Assembly: GCA_015485235.1 (NCBI GenBank)
Contig: WFTX01000169.1
Coordinates: 1 to 10,418 of the forward strand
DNA from: Nitrospirota bacterium
Lineage (GTDB): Bacteria > Nitrospirota > Thermodesulfovibrionia > Thermodesulfovibrionales > JdFR-85
DNA: 10,418 nucleotides
Reading direction: 5' to 3'
Below are positions 1 to 7,126 of the stretch, piece after piece. The position numbers and the translations under genes were made by a program. The first letter of the stretch is position 1. Each line of letters starts with the position of its first letter. The notes beneath the pieces were generated by a model. That model saw only the letters and a list, made by a program, of their open reading frames with translations, was not told the origin of the DNA and ran no database searches.

Positions 1-56
1 CCTTGAGCATAGAGGAGTTTGGGAGGATAGCGGACCTGCTTGCTGAGGCATCTTAG
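1..56 (+). CDS. C-terminal end of an unidentified protein (5' end outside window)
   Basis: An open frame runs in from the left edge (first full codon at 3) and stops at TAG 54-56. The visible tail reads LSIEEFGRIADLLAEAS, an amphipathic helix with codon choice like the neighbouring genes. Seventeen residues are too few to name a family; PLP-dependent enzymes often end in a similar helix, but that is only a guess. It converges on the tRNA-Ser/tadA/leuS cluster. No hairpin with a T-run follows the stop. Confidence 0.4.
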   Translation, partial: LSIEEFGRIADLLAEAS

Positions 57-68
57 AAGTCGATGCTT

Positions 69-110
69 TTGGTATATTGGTATATTGGTGTATTGGTTAT
101 TGGTTATTGG
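69..110. repeat. TTGG-based short tandem repeat
   Basis: The tract is built of TTGGTATA twice, TTGGTGTA once, TTGGTTA twice and a closing TTGG, so the period slips from 8 to 7 bases. It is non-coding and lies just after the stop of the plus-strand partial gene. Its role is unknown; similar degenerate tracts sit between convergent genes in many environmental genomes, which I recall but cannot check here. Confidence 0.75.
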
Positions 111-144
111 ACAAAGGCCGTCATTGGTTTTTGCTTTTCCCGCC

Positions 145-243
145 TTCACGCTTTAACGCTTTTACGCAACAAACGCAATTAACGCTATCAACCGCAGAAC
201 CCAGAACGTCGAACGCAGAACGTAGAACGTATCAACGTTGAAC
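145..243. repeat. Degenerate ACGC / AGAACGT repeat block
   Basis: Two sub-blocks are visible. From 145 to 185 units of 7-9 bases each end in ACGC (TTCACGC, TTTAACGC, TTTTACGC, AACAAACGC, AATTAACGC). From about 191 to 243 the motif AGAACGT or close variants recurs at 203-209, 217-223 and 224-230, with CAACGT and GAACC variants after. On the minus strand this reads ACGTTCT. It lies downstream of tRNA-Ser with no spacers of CRISPR size. Function unknown. Confidence 0.7.
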
Positions 244-291
244 CTACCCGCTCCACGCTTTCTATTGACCTCGACATCAGCCTCTTTTTCC

Positions 292-360
<69 letters not shown>

Positions 361-383
<23 letters not shown>

Positions 384-828
384 TCTTCCGGAGAAAGAAA
401 TCCCTCAAAAGACCTGCCGCCTCTTCTTCCATGATCCCCTGAACCACAACGGGCCTGTGGTTGAGCCCCTCCCCGGAAAGTATATTATATAGGCTCCCCC
501 CGGCGCCACCCTTTTCATCAGTACATCCGAAGACTACCCTATCAAGCCTTGCATTGATCACCGCACCTGCGCACATCGGGCAGGGCTCCTTTGTAACAAA
601 CAGCTCACAGTTACTCAGCCTCCACCTCCCAAGCAACCTCGATGCCTCCCTTATGGCAAGCATCTCTGCATGGGCGGTGGGATCATTCAGGGTCTCTCTC
701 ATGTTATGGGCCCTCACGATGAGATTCCCGTCATGGACGATCACAGCCCCTACAGGAACCTCGCCCTTCTCACGGGCCTTCAGGGCCTCCTCAAGGGCAA
801 CCTGCATGAAAATCCTGTCAGTATTCAC
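361..828 (-). CDS. tadA: tRNA-specific adenosine deaminase TadA
   Basis: TadA converts adenosine 34 to inosine in the anticodon of tRNA-Arg(ACG), letting it read several Arg codons; it acts in the cytoplasm as a zinc-dependent dimer. The 155-residue product has the cytidine/deoxycytidylate-deaminase fold signatures: TAHAE (H53 zinc ligand, E55 proton shuttle) and PCPMC (C83 and C86 zinc ligands). The N-terminal EVPVGAVIV and DPTAHAEMLAIR segments are typical of TadA, as is its length. The start is GTG at 828, overlapping the leuS stop by 4 bases (GTGA). No Shine-Dalgarno is seen before it, so translation is probably coupled to leuS. The last seven codons (RGGRVV preceded by R) and the TAA stop lie inside tRNA-Ser. 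The family normally ends soon after the FF-x-x-R segment, so this tail is probably not needed for catalysis. Confidence 0.95.
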
Positions 829-3368
829 TTTACAACGATATTTACAAGCCGCCCCTTCACCACTATCACCTTCCTGACCTCCCTGTCCTGAAGGAAGGCC
901 CTCACCTTCTCATCCCCCAGGGCCCTCTCCCTGAGTTCCTCATCGGAAAGACCGGCCCGGACCATCGCCTTGGCCCTCACCTTCCCGTTTACCTGTATGA
1001 CAAGCTCTATCTCTTCCTCTCTGGCTGCATCCTCATCCCACTGGGGCCAGTCCTGATCAAAGATACTCGGCCTCTCCCCTGTCCTCTCCCAGAGTTCCTC
1101 TGCCAGATGGGGGGCAAAGGGTGAAATGAGGAGAAGAAGGGTCTTGACCGCAAATCTGAGCACTGCAACATCCTCAACCGATTCGGCGTGGAATGAAGAG
1201 ATCTGATTGAATAGTTCCATCATCGCAGCAATGGCGGTATTGAACTGGTATCTGTCTTCGATGTCAAGGGTCACCTTCTTTATCGTCTGGTGTGTCTTTC
1301 TGAAAAGCACCTCTGCTGCCGCCCCCACAGGTTCAGGAGATATTCCCCGGGCCTCCCGCAAACGCTCCTCATTGCCCAGAACAAGGTTCCAGATCCTGTT
1401 CAGAAACCGGAACGCACCCTCTATCCCCCGGTCAGACCACTCAAGGTCCTTCTCCGGCGGTGCGGCAAAGAGGGAAAAGAGCCTTGATGTATCGGCCCCA
1501 TACCTTCTGATAAGGTAATCGGGATCAATCACATTCTTCTTTGACTTTGACATCTTTTCGACCCGTCCCTTGACCACTGCCTTCCCGCACCTGCTGCAAT
1601 GTCCGTCCTCAACCTCTTCAGGAAGGAGCCAGCCATGCTCTGGGCATGAAAGGGTCTCCTTGCAGACCATCCCCTGTGTAAGCAGACGGAGGAAAGGCTC
1701 ATCACCAGGTACCAGTCCCAGCTTCCTGAGGACCCGTGTAAAGAACCTCGAATAGAGGAGATGGAGCACAGCATGCTCCACACCCCCGATGTACTGGTCA
1801 ACAGGCATCCAGTATCCTATCTCGGAGGCATCCTTTCCCGCCTCTGCTGCAAGGTCTATCTCACCACTTCCCAGACAGTACCTCACAAAGTACCAGGAGG
1901 AATCAACAAATGTATCCATCGTATCTGTCTCTCTCCTGGCCCTTCCGGAGCAGGCCGGGCATCTCACAGAGAGAAACTCCTCAGAACCCTTCAAAGGTGA
2001 CTCACCCGTCCCTGTAAGGCTTATGTTCTCCGGCAGAATCACAGGCAGGTCCTTCTCAGGGACAGGCACAACCCCGCACCGGTCGCAGTATATTATGGGG
2101 ATCGGTGTCCCCCAGTACCTCTGCCGGGAAATACCCCAGTCCCTCAGCCTGTAATTGACGACCCGTTTACCAAGGCCCTTTTCTTCGAGATATCTGCCTA
2201 TCTCTCCAATGGCCTCTGAACTCTTCATCCCTGTAAAGGCACCTGAGTCGACAAGCCGCCCGTATTCCTCATATGCCTCAGTCAGTGGCTCACTCAGTTT
2301 CCCCTCCTCCGGCTGAATGACCACCTGGATGGGCAGATCATAGGCCTTTGCAAACTCGAAATCCCTCTGGTCATGGGCAGGGACAGACATTATCGCACCG
2401 GTCCCGTATTCCATCAGTACGAAATTCGCGACATATATCGGTATCTTTGCATCATTAACCGGATTAACCGCATAGTGTCCTGTAAAGAGCCCGTGTTTTT
2501 CCTCCATCACGCCGTACCGGGACTTCTGGAACTCCAGTGCATCGCGGTCCTTCACGAGCCTCTCGGCAAGGGGATGGAGAGGGGCAATGCAGAGAAAGGT
2601 TGCACCCCAGAGTGTATCAGGACGGGTGGTAAATATCCTTATCCGTTCATCAAGACCGGCCACGGGAAAGTCCACTTCCACCCCTTCACTCCTGCCTATC
2701 CAGTTACGCTGCATCGCGATAACATGCTCAGGCCAGCCCCCTTCAAGCTCATCGCAGCCTTTAAGCAGCTCGTCGGCAAAGGCGGTTATCCTGAGAAACC
2801 ACTGCTCAAGCTCCTTCTCCACGACCCCGGTATCGCACCTCCAGCACCCGCCGTTTATCACCTGCTCGTTTGCAAGAACGGTGGAACAGGAGGGGCACCA
2901 GTTCACTGAAGAGGACTTCCTGTAGGCAAGCCCCATCTCGTACATCTTCAGAAAGAACCACTGGTTCCAGCGGTAGTACCCGGGGCTGCAGGTGGCCACC
3001 TCTCTTGACCAGTCATAACTAAGCCCCATCCTCTTCAACTGTTTTTTCATGTACTCAATGTTCTCATAGGTCCATTTAGCCGGATGCACCCCGTGGTTGA
3101 TCGCCGCATTCTCTGCCGGAAGACCGAAGGCATCCCAACCCATGGGATGGAGAACATTGTACCCCCTCAGCCTCTTGTATCTTGCAATCACATCCCCGAT
3201 GGCATAATTCCTTACATGCCCCATATGAATACGGCCTGAGGGATAGGGAAACATCTCGAGACAGTAGAACTTCGGTTTCTCCCCCCCGGGGAGACTCCTG
3301 AACAGGTCCCTTTCTTCCCAGTATCTCTGCCACTTAAGTTCAATTTCATCAGGGACATACTTTTCCAC
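825..3368 (-). CDS. leuS: Leucyl-tRNA synthetase
   Basis: LeuRS charges tRNA-Leu with leucine and hydrolyses mischarged products. At 847 residues it has the usual bacterial length. The class I HIGH motif appears as HMGH (48-51) and the second signature as KMSKS (605-609). A CP1 editing domain lies between them, with TTRPDT (247-252) and GTGAIMSVPAHDQRD (322-336, containing the conserved editing Asp D333). A zinc knuckle CPSC...CWRC (C158, C161, C175, C178) precedes the editing domain. A second Cys/His cluster (C575, H578, C591, C594) lies just before KMSKS in the leucine-specific insertion region. The C-terminus VNGKVRAK...VIVVKGRLVNIVV is the usual tRNA-contacting domain. The start is GTG at 3368, six bases after a strong AGGAGG. 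It is the first gene of the leuS-tadA-tRNA-Ser cluster and is transcribed away from the envelope operon. Confidence 0.98.
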   Translation of the reverse strand: MEKYVPDEIELKWQRYWEERDLFRSLPGGEKPKFYCLEMFPYPSGRIHMGHVRNYAIGDVIARYKRLRGYNVLHPMGWDAFGLPAENAAINHGVHPAKWTYENIEYMKKQLKRMGLSYDWSREVATCSPGYYRWNQWFFLKMYEMGLAYRKSSSVNWCPSCSTVLANEQVINGGCWRCDTGVVEKELEQWFLRITAFADELLKGCDELEGGWPEHVIAMQRNWIGRSEGVEVDFPVAGLDERIRIFTTRPDTLWGATFLCIAPLHPLAERLVKDRDALEFQKSRYGVMEEKHGLFTGHYAVNPVNDAKIPIYVANFVLMEYGTGAIMSVPAHDQRDFEFAKAYDLPIQVVIQPEEGKLSEPLTEAYEEYGRLVDSGAFTGMKSSEAIGEIGRYLEEKGLGKRVVNYRLRDWGISRQRYWGTPIPIIYCDRCGVVPVPEKDLPVILPENISLTGTGESPLKGSEEFLSVRCPACSGRARRETDTMDTFVDSSWYFVRYCLGSGEIDLAAEAGKDASEIGYWMPVDQYIGGVEHAVLHLLYSRFFTRVLRKLGLVPGDEPFLRLLTQGMVCKETLSCPEHGWLLPEEVEDGHCSRCGKAVVKGRVEKMSKSKKNVIDPDYLIRRYGADTSRLFSLFAAPPEKDLEWSDRGIEGAFRFLNRIWNLVLGNEERLREARGISPEPVGAAAEVLFRKTHQTIKKVTLDIEDRYQFNTAIAAMMELFNQISSFHAESVEDVAVLRFAVKTLLLLISPFAPHLAEELWERTGERPSIFDQDWPQWDEDAAREEEIELVIQVNGKVRAKAMVRAGLSDEELRERALGDEKVRAFLQDREVRKVIVVKGRLVNIVVK

Positions 3369-3373
3369 AATGT

Positions 3374-3380
3374 TCCTCCT
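3374..3380 (-). promoter_or_regulatory. Ribosome binding site of leuS
   Basis: The minus strand reads AAGGAGGAACATT directly before GTG 3368. The AGGAGG core ends six bases from the start, which fixes the GTG as the initiation codon. Confidence 0.85.
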
Positions 3381-3385
3381 TGTTT

Positions 3386-3405
3386 ATTTTCAAAAATATG
3401 AAAAT
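3386..3405. repeat. AT-rich palindrome in the leuS leader
   Basis: ATTTTCA (3386-3392) and TGAAAAT (3399-3405) form a perfect 7-bp inverted repeat around a 6-base A/T loop. It sits just upstream of the leuS Shine-Dalgarno. It could be an operator half-site pair or a weak mRNA hairpin; no role is demonstrated. Confidence 0.4.
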
Positions 3406-3414
3406 GCACCCTCT

Positions 3415-3428
3415 CCTCAGAGTTGAGG
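3415..3428. repeat. Small hairpin in the leuS leader
   Basis: CCTCA (3415-3419) and TGAGG (3424-3428) form a 5-bp stem with a 4-base loop. It lies close to the predicted leuS transcription start. Too short to call an attenuator. Confidence 0.35.
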
Positions 3429-3435
3429 AATTTTT

Positions 3436-3441
3436 ATTATA
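3436..3441 (-). promoter_or_regulatory. Probable -10 element of the leuS promoter
   Basis: The minus strand carries a perfect TATAAT here, about 68 bases upstream of the leuS start, which would give a leader of roughly 60 bases. No good -35 hexamer is found at the expected 16-18 base spacing, so the promoter call rests on the -10 and its position in the divergent intergenic region. Confidence 0.45.
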
Positions 3442-3484
3442 ACCAAACTCTGTATTTTCAGGCATATTAACAGGGAAACCACAT

Positions 3485-3530
3485 CCTGGTACGTGCCTTA
3501 AATGATTGCACGAAAACAGGTTTTTTATTT
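3485..3530 (+). terminator. Terminator-like hairpin and T-tract before the envelope operon
   Basis: CCTG (3485-3488) pairs with CAGG (3517-3520), and inside it CGTGC (3492-3496) pairs with GCACG (3508-3512) around an 11-base loop. GTA and AAAA form an internal loop between the two helices. The 3' side is followed at once by TTTTTTATTT (3521-3530). The shape is that of a Rho-independent terminator reading plus-strand, but no plus-strand gene lies upstream (leuS runs the other way). It could be an attenuator for the operon, a barrier to stray transcription, or chance. The T-tract runs into the TTGACA promoter element. Confidence 0.4.
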
Positions 3531-3558
3531 GACACCCCTGCTGCGGTTCTGTTATTTT
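3529..3558 (+). promoter_or_regulatory. Probable sigma-70-type promoter of the envelope operon
   Basis: A perfect TTGACA (3529-3534) is followed after 18 bases by TATTTT (3553-3558), a 4 of 6 match to TATAAT. Transcription would begin near 3565, at the ATG of the first gene, implying a leaderless or nearly leaderless message. This agrees with the lack of a Shine-Dalgarno before that ATG. The alternative is that the real start codon or promoter lies elsewhere. Confidence 0.45.
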
Positions 3559-3563
3559 TAGTA

Positions 3564-4319
3564 ATGAATTCCAGACATTTAAGAGCCATTTTCGTACTCT
3601 ATATACTCTTCACCCCTTCCATGCTTCTGGCCCTTGACACCCCGGGGCTGCTTCCCTATATCCCGAAGGGTACCTTCTCGACATTCAGTCCGGGAACGCT
3701 CGGAACAGGAGAGACGGGTATCACCTTCGGTCTTGAGAAAGTCATTGACCCAAGCTTTTTCAGGCTCACCCTGTCTGGGGAACACGGCCTGATGGAAAAC
3801 TTCGACATCCTCTTTACGGTCCCCTTTGTGCTGGGACTCAATGACTCAGAAGGGTTCCAGGATATAAGCCTCGGGTTCAAACATAATGTGCTTCAGGAAG
3901 GAAAAAATATACCTGGAGTCTCCTACCTTCTGGATGCCTCTTTCCCGGGAAGAAACAGGATCTCCACTGACGGAAGGTTTGGAGGCGGTATACTGCTGGG
4001 AAAGAGACTCGGCCCCTTTTCAGGGAATCTGAATATCCTCTATCATATACCCATCAGATCATCCGATGAGGACGAACTCGATATCAGGGCAGGCCTTGAT
4101 CTCGCTGCAGCCCACAGCATCCATATACTGACGGAACTGATCGTCAGAAAGAGCCATCTTTCCACAAGAATTGACGTGGTGGAAGGAAGGATGGGATATA
4201 GAGTAAAATTACAGGGGGGAACAGATGTCACGCTTGGAGTCGGGTATGACTTCAAGAACAGGATCCCGGAACTGAGGCTCTTCTTAACTGTGAGTCATCT
4301 CTTCGGGAAACAGAGATAA
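3564..4319 (+). CDS. Predicted outer-membrane beta-barrel protein
   Basis: A 251-residue secreted protein of unknown specific function. Residues 1-23 form a signal peptide: a basic start (RHLR), a hydrophobic core and a probable cleavage after SMLLA. The rest alternates polar and hydrophobic residues in short strands separated by turns (for example LSGEHGLMENFDILFTVPF and VTLGVGYDFKNR), with many Gly and aromatic residues, as in outer-membrane beta-barrels of the MetA/phenol-degradation or transporter-like type. The final strand (ELRLFLTVSHLF) is consistent with a terminal beta-signal, though four residues follow the last Phe. It heads the operon and ends two bases before the DegP-type protease, a periplasmic factor known to handle outer-membrane proteins. 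No Shine-Dalgarno precedes ATG 3564. Barrel fold is likely; substrate or role cannot be told. Confidence 0.75.
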   Translation: MNSRHLRAIFVLYILFTPSMLLALDTPGLLPYIPKGTFSTFSPGTLGTGETGITFGLEKVIDPSFFRLTLSGEHGLMENFDILFTVPFVLGLNDSEGFQDISLGFKHNVLQEGKNIPGVSYLLDASFPGRNRISTDGRFGGGILLGKRLGPFSGNLNILYHIPIRSSDEDELDIRAGLDLAAAHSIHILTELIVRKSHLSTRIDVVEGRMGYRVKLQGGTDVTLGVGYDFKNRIPELRLFLTVSHLFGKQR

Positions 4320-4321
4320 TA

Positions 4322-5746
4322 ATGAGAGATAAAAATATGGAAAGGATGGAAAAAAGACCAATGCCATCATGCATACTGCCAGTCAGGTTACTGCGTTCAG
4401 CCGGAGGAATATTCATTCTCTTCCTCCTGCTCTCTTTCACTGCTGCCGGCTCAGAAGCTGCCTCAACCGTACCAGGCTCCTTTTCTGAAATCGTCAAGCT
4501 CCGGGCGAAAAGCGTTGTCAATATAAGCACCACCATGATCGTCAAGGAGAAAATGAGGAGCTTCCCCTTCTTTCCTGAAGGTGACCTCTATGGGAGGGAG
4601 CGGAAGATGAGGAGGCAATCCCTTGGTTCAGGCTTCATAATAGACAGCGAGGGCTACATACTCACAAACAACCACGTAATAGAAAAGGCCGAGGACATCA
4701 GGGTCCGTCTCTGGGATGAATCTGAATACAAGGCAAGGGTTGTAGGAAAGGACCGGAAGACCGATATCGCCCTCATTAAGATAGATGCTGACAAACCCCT
4801 TCCGGTTGCACCCCTTGGAGATTCCGACGTGATCGAAGTCGGGGACTGGGTACTCGCCATAGGAAACCCCTTCGGACTCGGCCATACAGTCACTGCTGGT
4901 ATTGTCAGTGCCAAGGGACGGGTTCTTGGTTCCGGCCCCTATGATGACTTTATCCAGACTGATGCTGCCATCAATCCCGGGAATTCCGGAGGCCCACTCT
5001 TTAATACAAACGGTGAGGTAGTAGGAATAAACACCGCCATATTCTCGACCTCAGGCGGAAACATAGGCATCGGCTTTGCCACACCTGTAAACATTGCCAA
5101 GGACATCATTACGGCCCTGAAAGAGAAGGGACATGTCGAAAGGGGCTGGTTAGGGGTCACTGTCCAGAAGGTCACACCAGAGATTGCCAGGACTTTTGGT
5201 CTTGACAAGCCCGAGGGAGCCATAATCGCCGATATCACGCCCGGTTCACCTGCCGAGAAGGCAGGAATGAAGAGGGGAGATATAATCATTGCTTATAACG
5301 AGAGGGAAGTCAAGGATATGCATATCCTCCCAAGGCTCGTTGCAGCCACGCCGGTAGGGACGACCGTTCCCGTCAAGGTCTTTCGTGACGGAAAGGAAGT
5401 AATACTCCAGGTTACAATTGAACGGCTGGGAGAAGGCGTCACCACACCGGACTCAGTCATCGCCAAGATACTTGGCATAAGAGCAAGGACCCTGCACCCC
5501 GCCATCGCTGAACAGTTCGGGATAAGAGACGGTGGAGGGATTATAGTAACGGACGTGAGGGATGAAGGACCTGCGGCAAGAGAGAACATCCGGAAAGGTG
5601 ACATAATCCTTGAAGTAAACAGGAAACGCGTGACCACTGTGGAGGAGCTTGCCACTTCCCTGAAGGACATAGAAAAGGGTGATACCATCCTTCTGCTTAT
5701 CAAGAGAAAGACAGGCTATCTTTACATCAGCATGAGGATAGAATAA
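4322..5746 (+). CDS. degP: Periplasmic serine protease of the HtrA/DegP (Do) family
   Basis: HtrA/Do proteases degrade or chaperone misfolded proteins in the periplasm as large oligomers. This 474-residue protein has a signal anchor or signal peptide (about residues 22-47; a cationic stretch, then FILFLLLSF). The chymotrypsin-like domain carries the full triad: H118 (NNHVI), D148 (TDIAL) and S222 (GNSGGP). Two PDZ domains follow, at about 272-366 and 380-470. The segment between the mature N-terminus and the first protease strands (FPFFPEGD to RRQS) is short, as in DegQ rather than E. coli DegP. ATG 4322 gives a long n-region; in-frame ATGs at 4337, 4346 and 4361 are alternatives, and the last would give a more ordinary signal peptide. 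It starts 2 bases after the barrel protein and ends 3 bases before tatB, so co-expression is expected. Confidence 0.95.
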   Translation: MRDKNMERMEKRPMPSCILPVRLLRSAGGIFILFLLLSFTAAGSEAASTVPGSFSEIVKLRAKSVVNISTTMIVKEKMRSFPFFPEGDLYGRERKMRRQSLGSGFIIDSEGYILTNNHVIEKAEDIRVRLWDESEYKARVVGKDRKTDIALIKIDADKPLPVAPLGDSDVIEVGDWVLAIGNPFGLGHTVTAGIVSAKGRVLGSGPYDDFIQTDAAINPGNSGGPLFNTNGEVVGINTAIFSTSGGNIGIGFATPVNIAKDIITALKEKGHVERGWLGVTVQKVTPEIARTFGLDKPEGAIIADITPGSPAEKAGMKRGDIIIAYNEREVKDMHILPRLVAATPVGTTVPVKVFRDGKEVILQVTIERLGEGVTTPDSVIAKILGIRARTLHPAIAEQFGIRDGGGIIVTDVRDEGPAARENIRKGDIILEVNRKRVTTVEELATSLKDIEKGDTILLLIKRKTGYLYISMRIE

Positions 5747-5749
5747 ACC

Positions 5750-6067
5750 ATGTTTGATCTGGGAATGCAGGAACTTATTGTTATCTTTGCGGTAGCCCTC
5801 CTTGTCTTTGGACCTCAGAGGCTGCCTGAGCTTGCAAGGTCCCTGGGAAAGGGGATGGCAGAACTGAGGAAGACGCTTCACGGAGTAAAGGACCAGATCG
5901 ACTCAGAGATGGATCAGATCGAGAAACCGCTCAGGGAGGAAATCCAGAAGATCGCCGAAGAGACAAAGATAACTGAAGAAGAGATTCTCGCTGACATCGC
6001 AAAGGCAGAAAAGGAAATCACCACTGGAGAGGAGAAGGAAAAAAACGCAAAGGGAGAAGATGACTGA
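5750..6067 (+). CDS. tatB: Twin-arginine translocase subunit TatB (TatA/B family)
   Basis: TatB joins TatC in the inner membrane to bind twin-arginine signal peptides. The 105-residue product has the family layout: a short periplasmic N-terminus MFDLG, one membrane helix (about residues 7-20), the hinge FGP (20-22), an amphipathic helix (RLPELARSLGKGMAELRKTL) and a long charged cytoplasmic tail. Glu at position 8 and the Gly-Pro hinge favour TatB over TatA. The acidic, coiled-coil-prone C-terminus is also TatB-like. It overlaps tatC by 8 bases. No separate tatA is seen in the window, so either tatA lies elsewhere or this one protein serves both roles. Confidence 0.9.
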   Translation: MFDLGMQELIVIFAVALLVFGPQRLPELARSLGKGMAELRKTLHGVKDQIDSEMDQIEKPLREEIQKIAEETKITEEEILADIAKAEKEITTGEEKEKNAKGEDD

Positions 6068-6866
6068 AGAGGGGATGACAGAAGAAAAGCTCCCTTTCAC
6101 ATCTCACCTGGCTGAACTCCGACAAAGGATAATAAAGAGCCTCATAGCCGTTGTCATCGGCTTTGGTATAGCCTTTTCATATTCTGAAAACCTGTTCCGC
6201 TTCCTGACAATACCACTCCGTTTTAATCTTCGTCTCAACTTGCAGAATCCATATTTCGAGTTCATTCCCAAGGAAAACCCTATAGAAAAGCTGATCTTTC
6301 TGGCACCGGCGGAGGCCTTCTGGATGCATATCAAGGTCTCCATTGCTGCCGGCTTAATCCTGTCTCTGCCCGTCATTCTTTATCAAACCTGGAAATTCAT
6401 CGCACCCGGCCTCTTGCCAACAGAAAAAAGGTATGTAGTCCCCTTTATCATTGCAGGAACAGGACTCTTCCTGCTTGGTGACATCTTCTGTTTCGGGGTA
6501 ATCCTCCCCTTTGCCATGGGTTTTCTCCTTACATACAAAACCGCTTCCCTGACCCCCATGATTTCGGTAGGAAGTTATATAGACTTCACCCTCAAATTCC
6601 TGCTGTCCTTCGGTGCGGTCTTTGAACTCCCCATCGTGATCCTCTTTCTTACAAAGCTCGGTATTGTTACTCCCAAGACCCTCGCAAAAAACAGAAAGTA
6701 TGCCGTACTGATAGCCTTTGTGCTTGCAGCAATACTTACACCAACCCCTGATGCATTCAACCAGACACTGATGGCCGGACCTATCCTAATCCTTTATGAG
6801 GCTGGTATAATAATATCCAAGATCTTTTCAAGAAAGCAGAACTCCGATGAAGGGAATCAGGGGTAA
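6060..6866 (+). CDS. tatC: Twin-arginine translocase subunit TatC
   Basis: TatC is the inner-membrane receptor for twin-arginine signal peptides. The 268-residue protein shows the SHLAELRQRI N-terminal signature (15-24) and about six membrane helices, near 25-45, 88-108, 125-152, 175-197, 213-228 and 234-254. The cytoplasmic loop YQTWKFIAPGLLPTEKRY carries the conserved Phe (F113) and Glu (E122) that correspond to E. coli F94 and E103. FGAVFELP (E189) matches the conserved membrane Glu E170. ATG 6060 follows GGGAGAAG closely; ATG 6075, after GAGGGG, is a possible alternative. The start overlaps tatB by 8 bases and the end overlaps the small unknown gene by 20, suggesting translational coupling. 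Confidence 0.97.
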   Translation: MTEEGMTEEKLPFTSHLAELRQRIIKSLIAVVIGFGIAFSYSENLFRFLTIPLRFNLRLNLQNPYFEFIPKENPIEKLIFLAPAEAFWMHIKVSIAAGLILSLPVILYQTWKFIAPGLLPTEKRYVVPFIIAGTGLFLLGDIFCFGVILPFAMGFLLTYKTASLTPMISVGSYIDFTLKFLLSFGAVFELPIVILFLTKLGIVTPKTLAKNRKYAVLIAFVLAAILTPTPDAFNQTLMAGPILILYEAGIIISKIFSRKQNSDEGNQG

Positions 6867-7125
6867 AAGCCTAAAGGCTATAATCTGGGACATAGCGGAG
6901 GGATATGTCACTGTAAACCCTCTGTTTCTTAAACCAATTGATTTAGATACCATCAGGGATCTCTACAAGGAGATCCAGAAGATACAGACCGAAATCAGGG
7001 GGGAAAAATTTCCTTACAATGACGTCCAGGCGATCAGGATAAGAAACATGCGGCTGCAGAGACTGAACTCTGCCCAGATAATAATAAGAAACTTTCTCCG
7101 CGAGCGGAGATACATGATCGTCTGA
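6847..7125 (+). CDS. Small conserved-looking protein of unknown function
   Basis: I do not recognise this 92-residue protein. It has no signal peptide, membrane helix or cysteine. It is basic, with an N-terminal segment (MKGIRGKSLKAIIWDIAEGY), a hydrophobic patch (VTVNPLFLKPIDLD) and a long predicted helix from about residue 37 to the end, rich in Arg and Ile (IRIRNMRLQRLNSAQIIIR). That suggests a helical partner protein or a nucleic-acid binder; neither can be shown. It overlaps tatC by 20 bases and ends 1 base before the HEAT-repeat gene, so it belongs to the operon. No clear Shine-Dalgarno precedes the ATG. Its codon use resembles its neighbours, and the tight packing on both sides argues that it is a real gene. 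Confidence 0.75.
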   Translation: MKGIRGKSLKAIIWDIAEGYVTVNPLFLKPIDLDTIRDLYKEIQKIQTEIRGEKFPYNDVQAIRIRNMRLQRLNSAQIIIRNFLRERRYMIV

Positions 7126-7126
7126 G

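Noticed and set aside
69..243. Possible CRISPR array
   Set aside because: Repeat units are only 7-9 bases, directly abutting and degenerate, with no unique spacers and no cas genes.
2373..2909. Plus-strand open frame of 178 residues
   Set aside because: It lies wholly antisense to leuS and has no recognisable domain; it is a shadow of strong leuS coding bias.
3369..3441. T-box or other riboswitch in the leuS leader
   Set aside because: The leader is only about 60 bases, lacks the T-box sequence and specifier stem, and has only two tiny inverted repeats.
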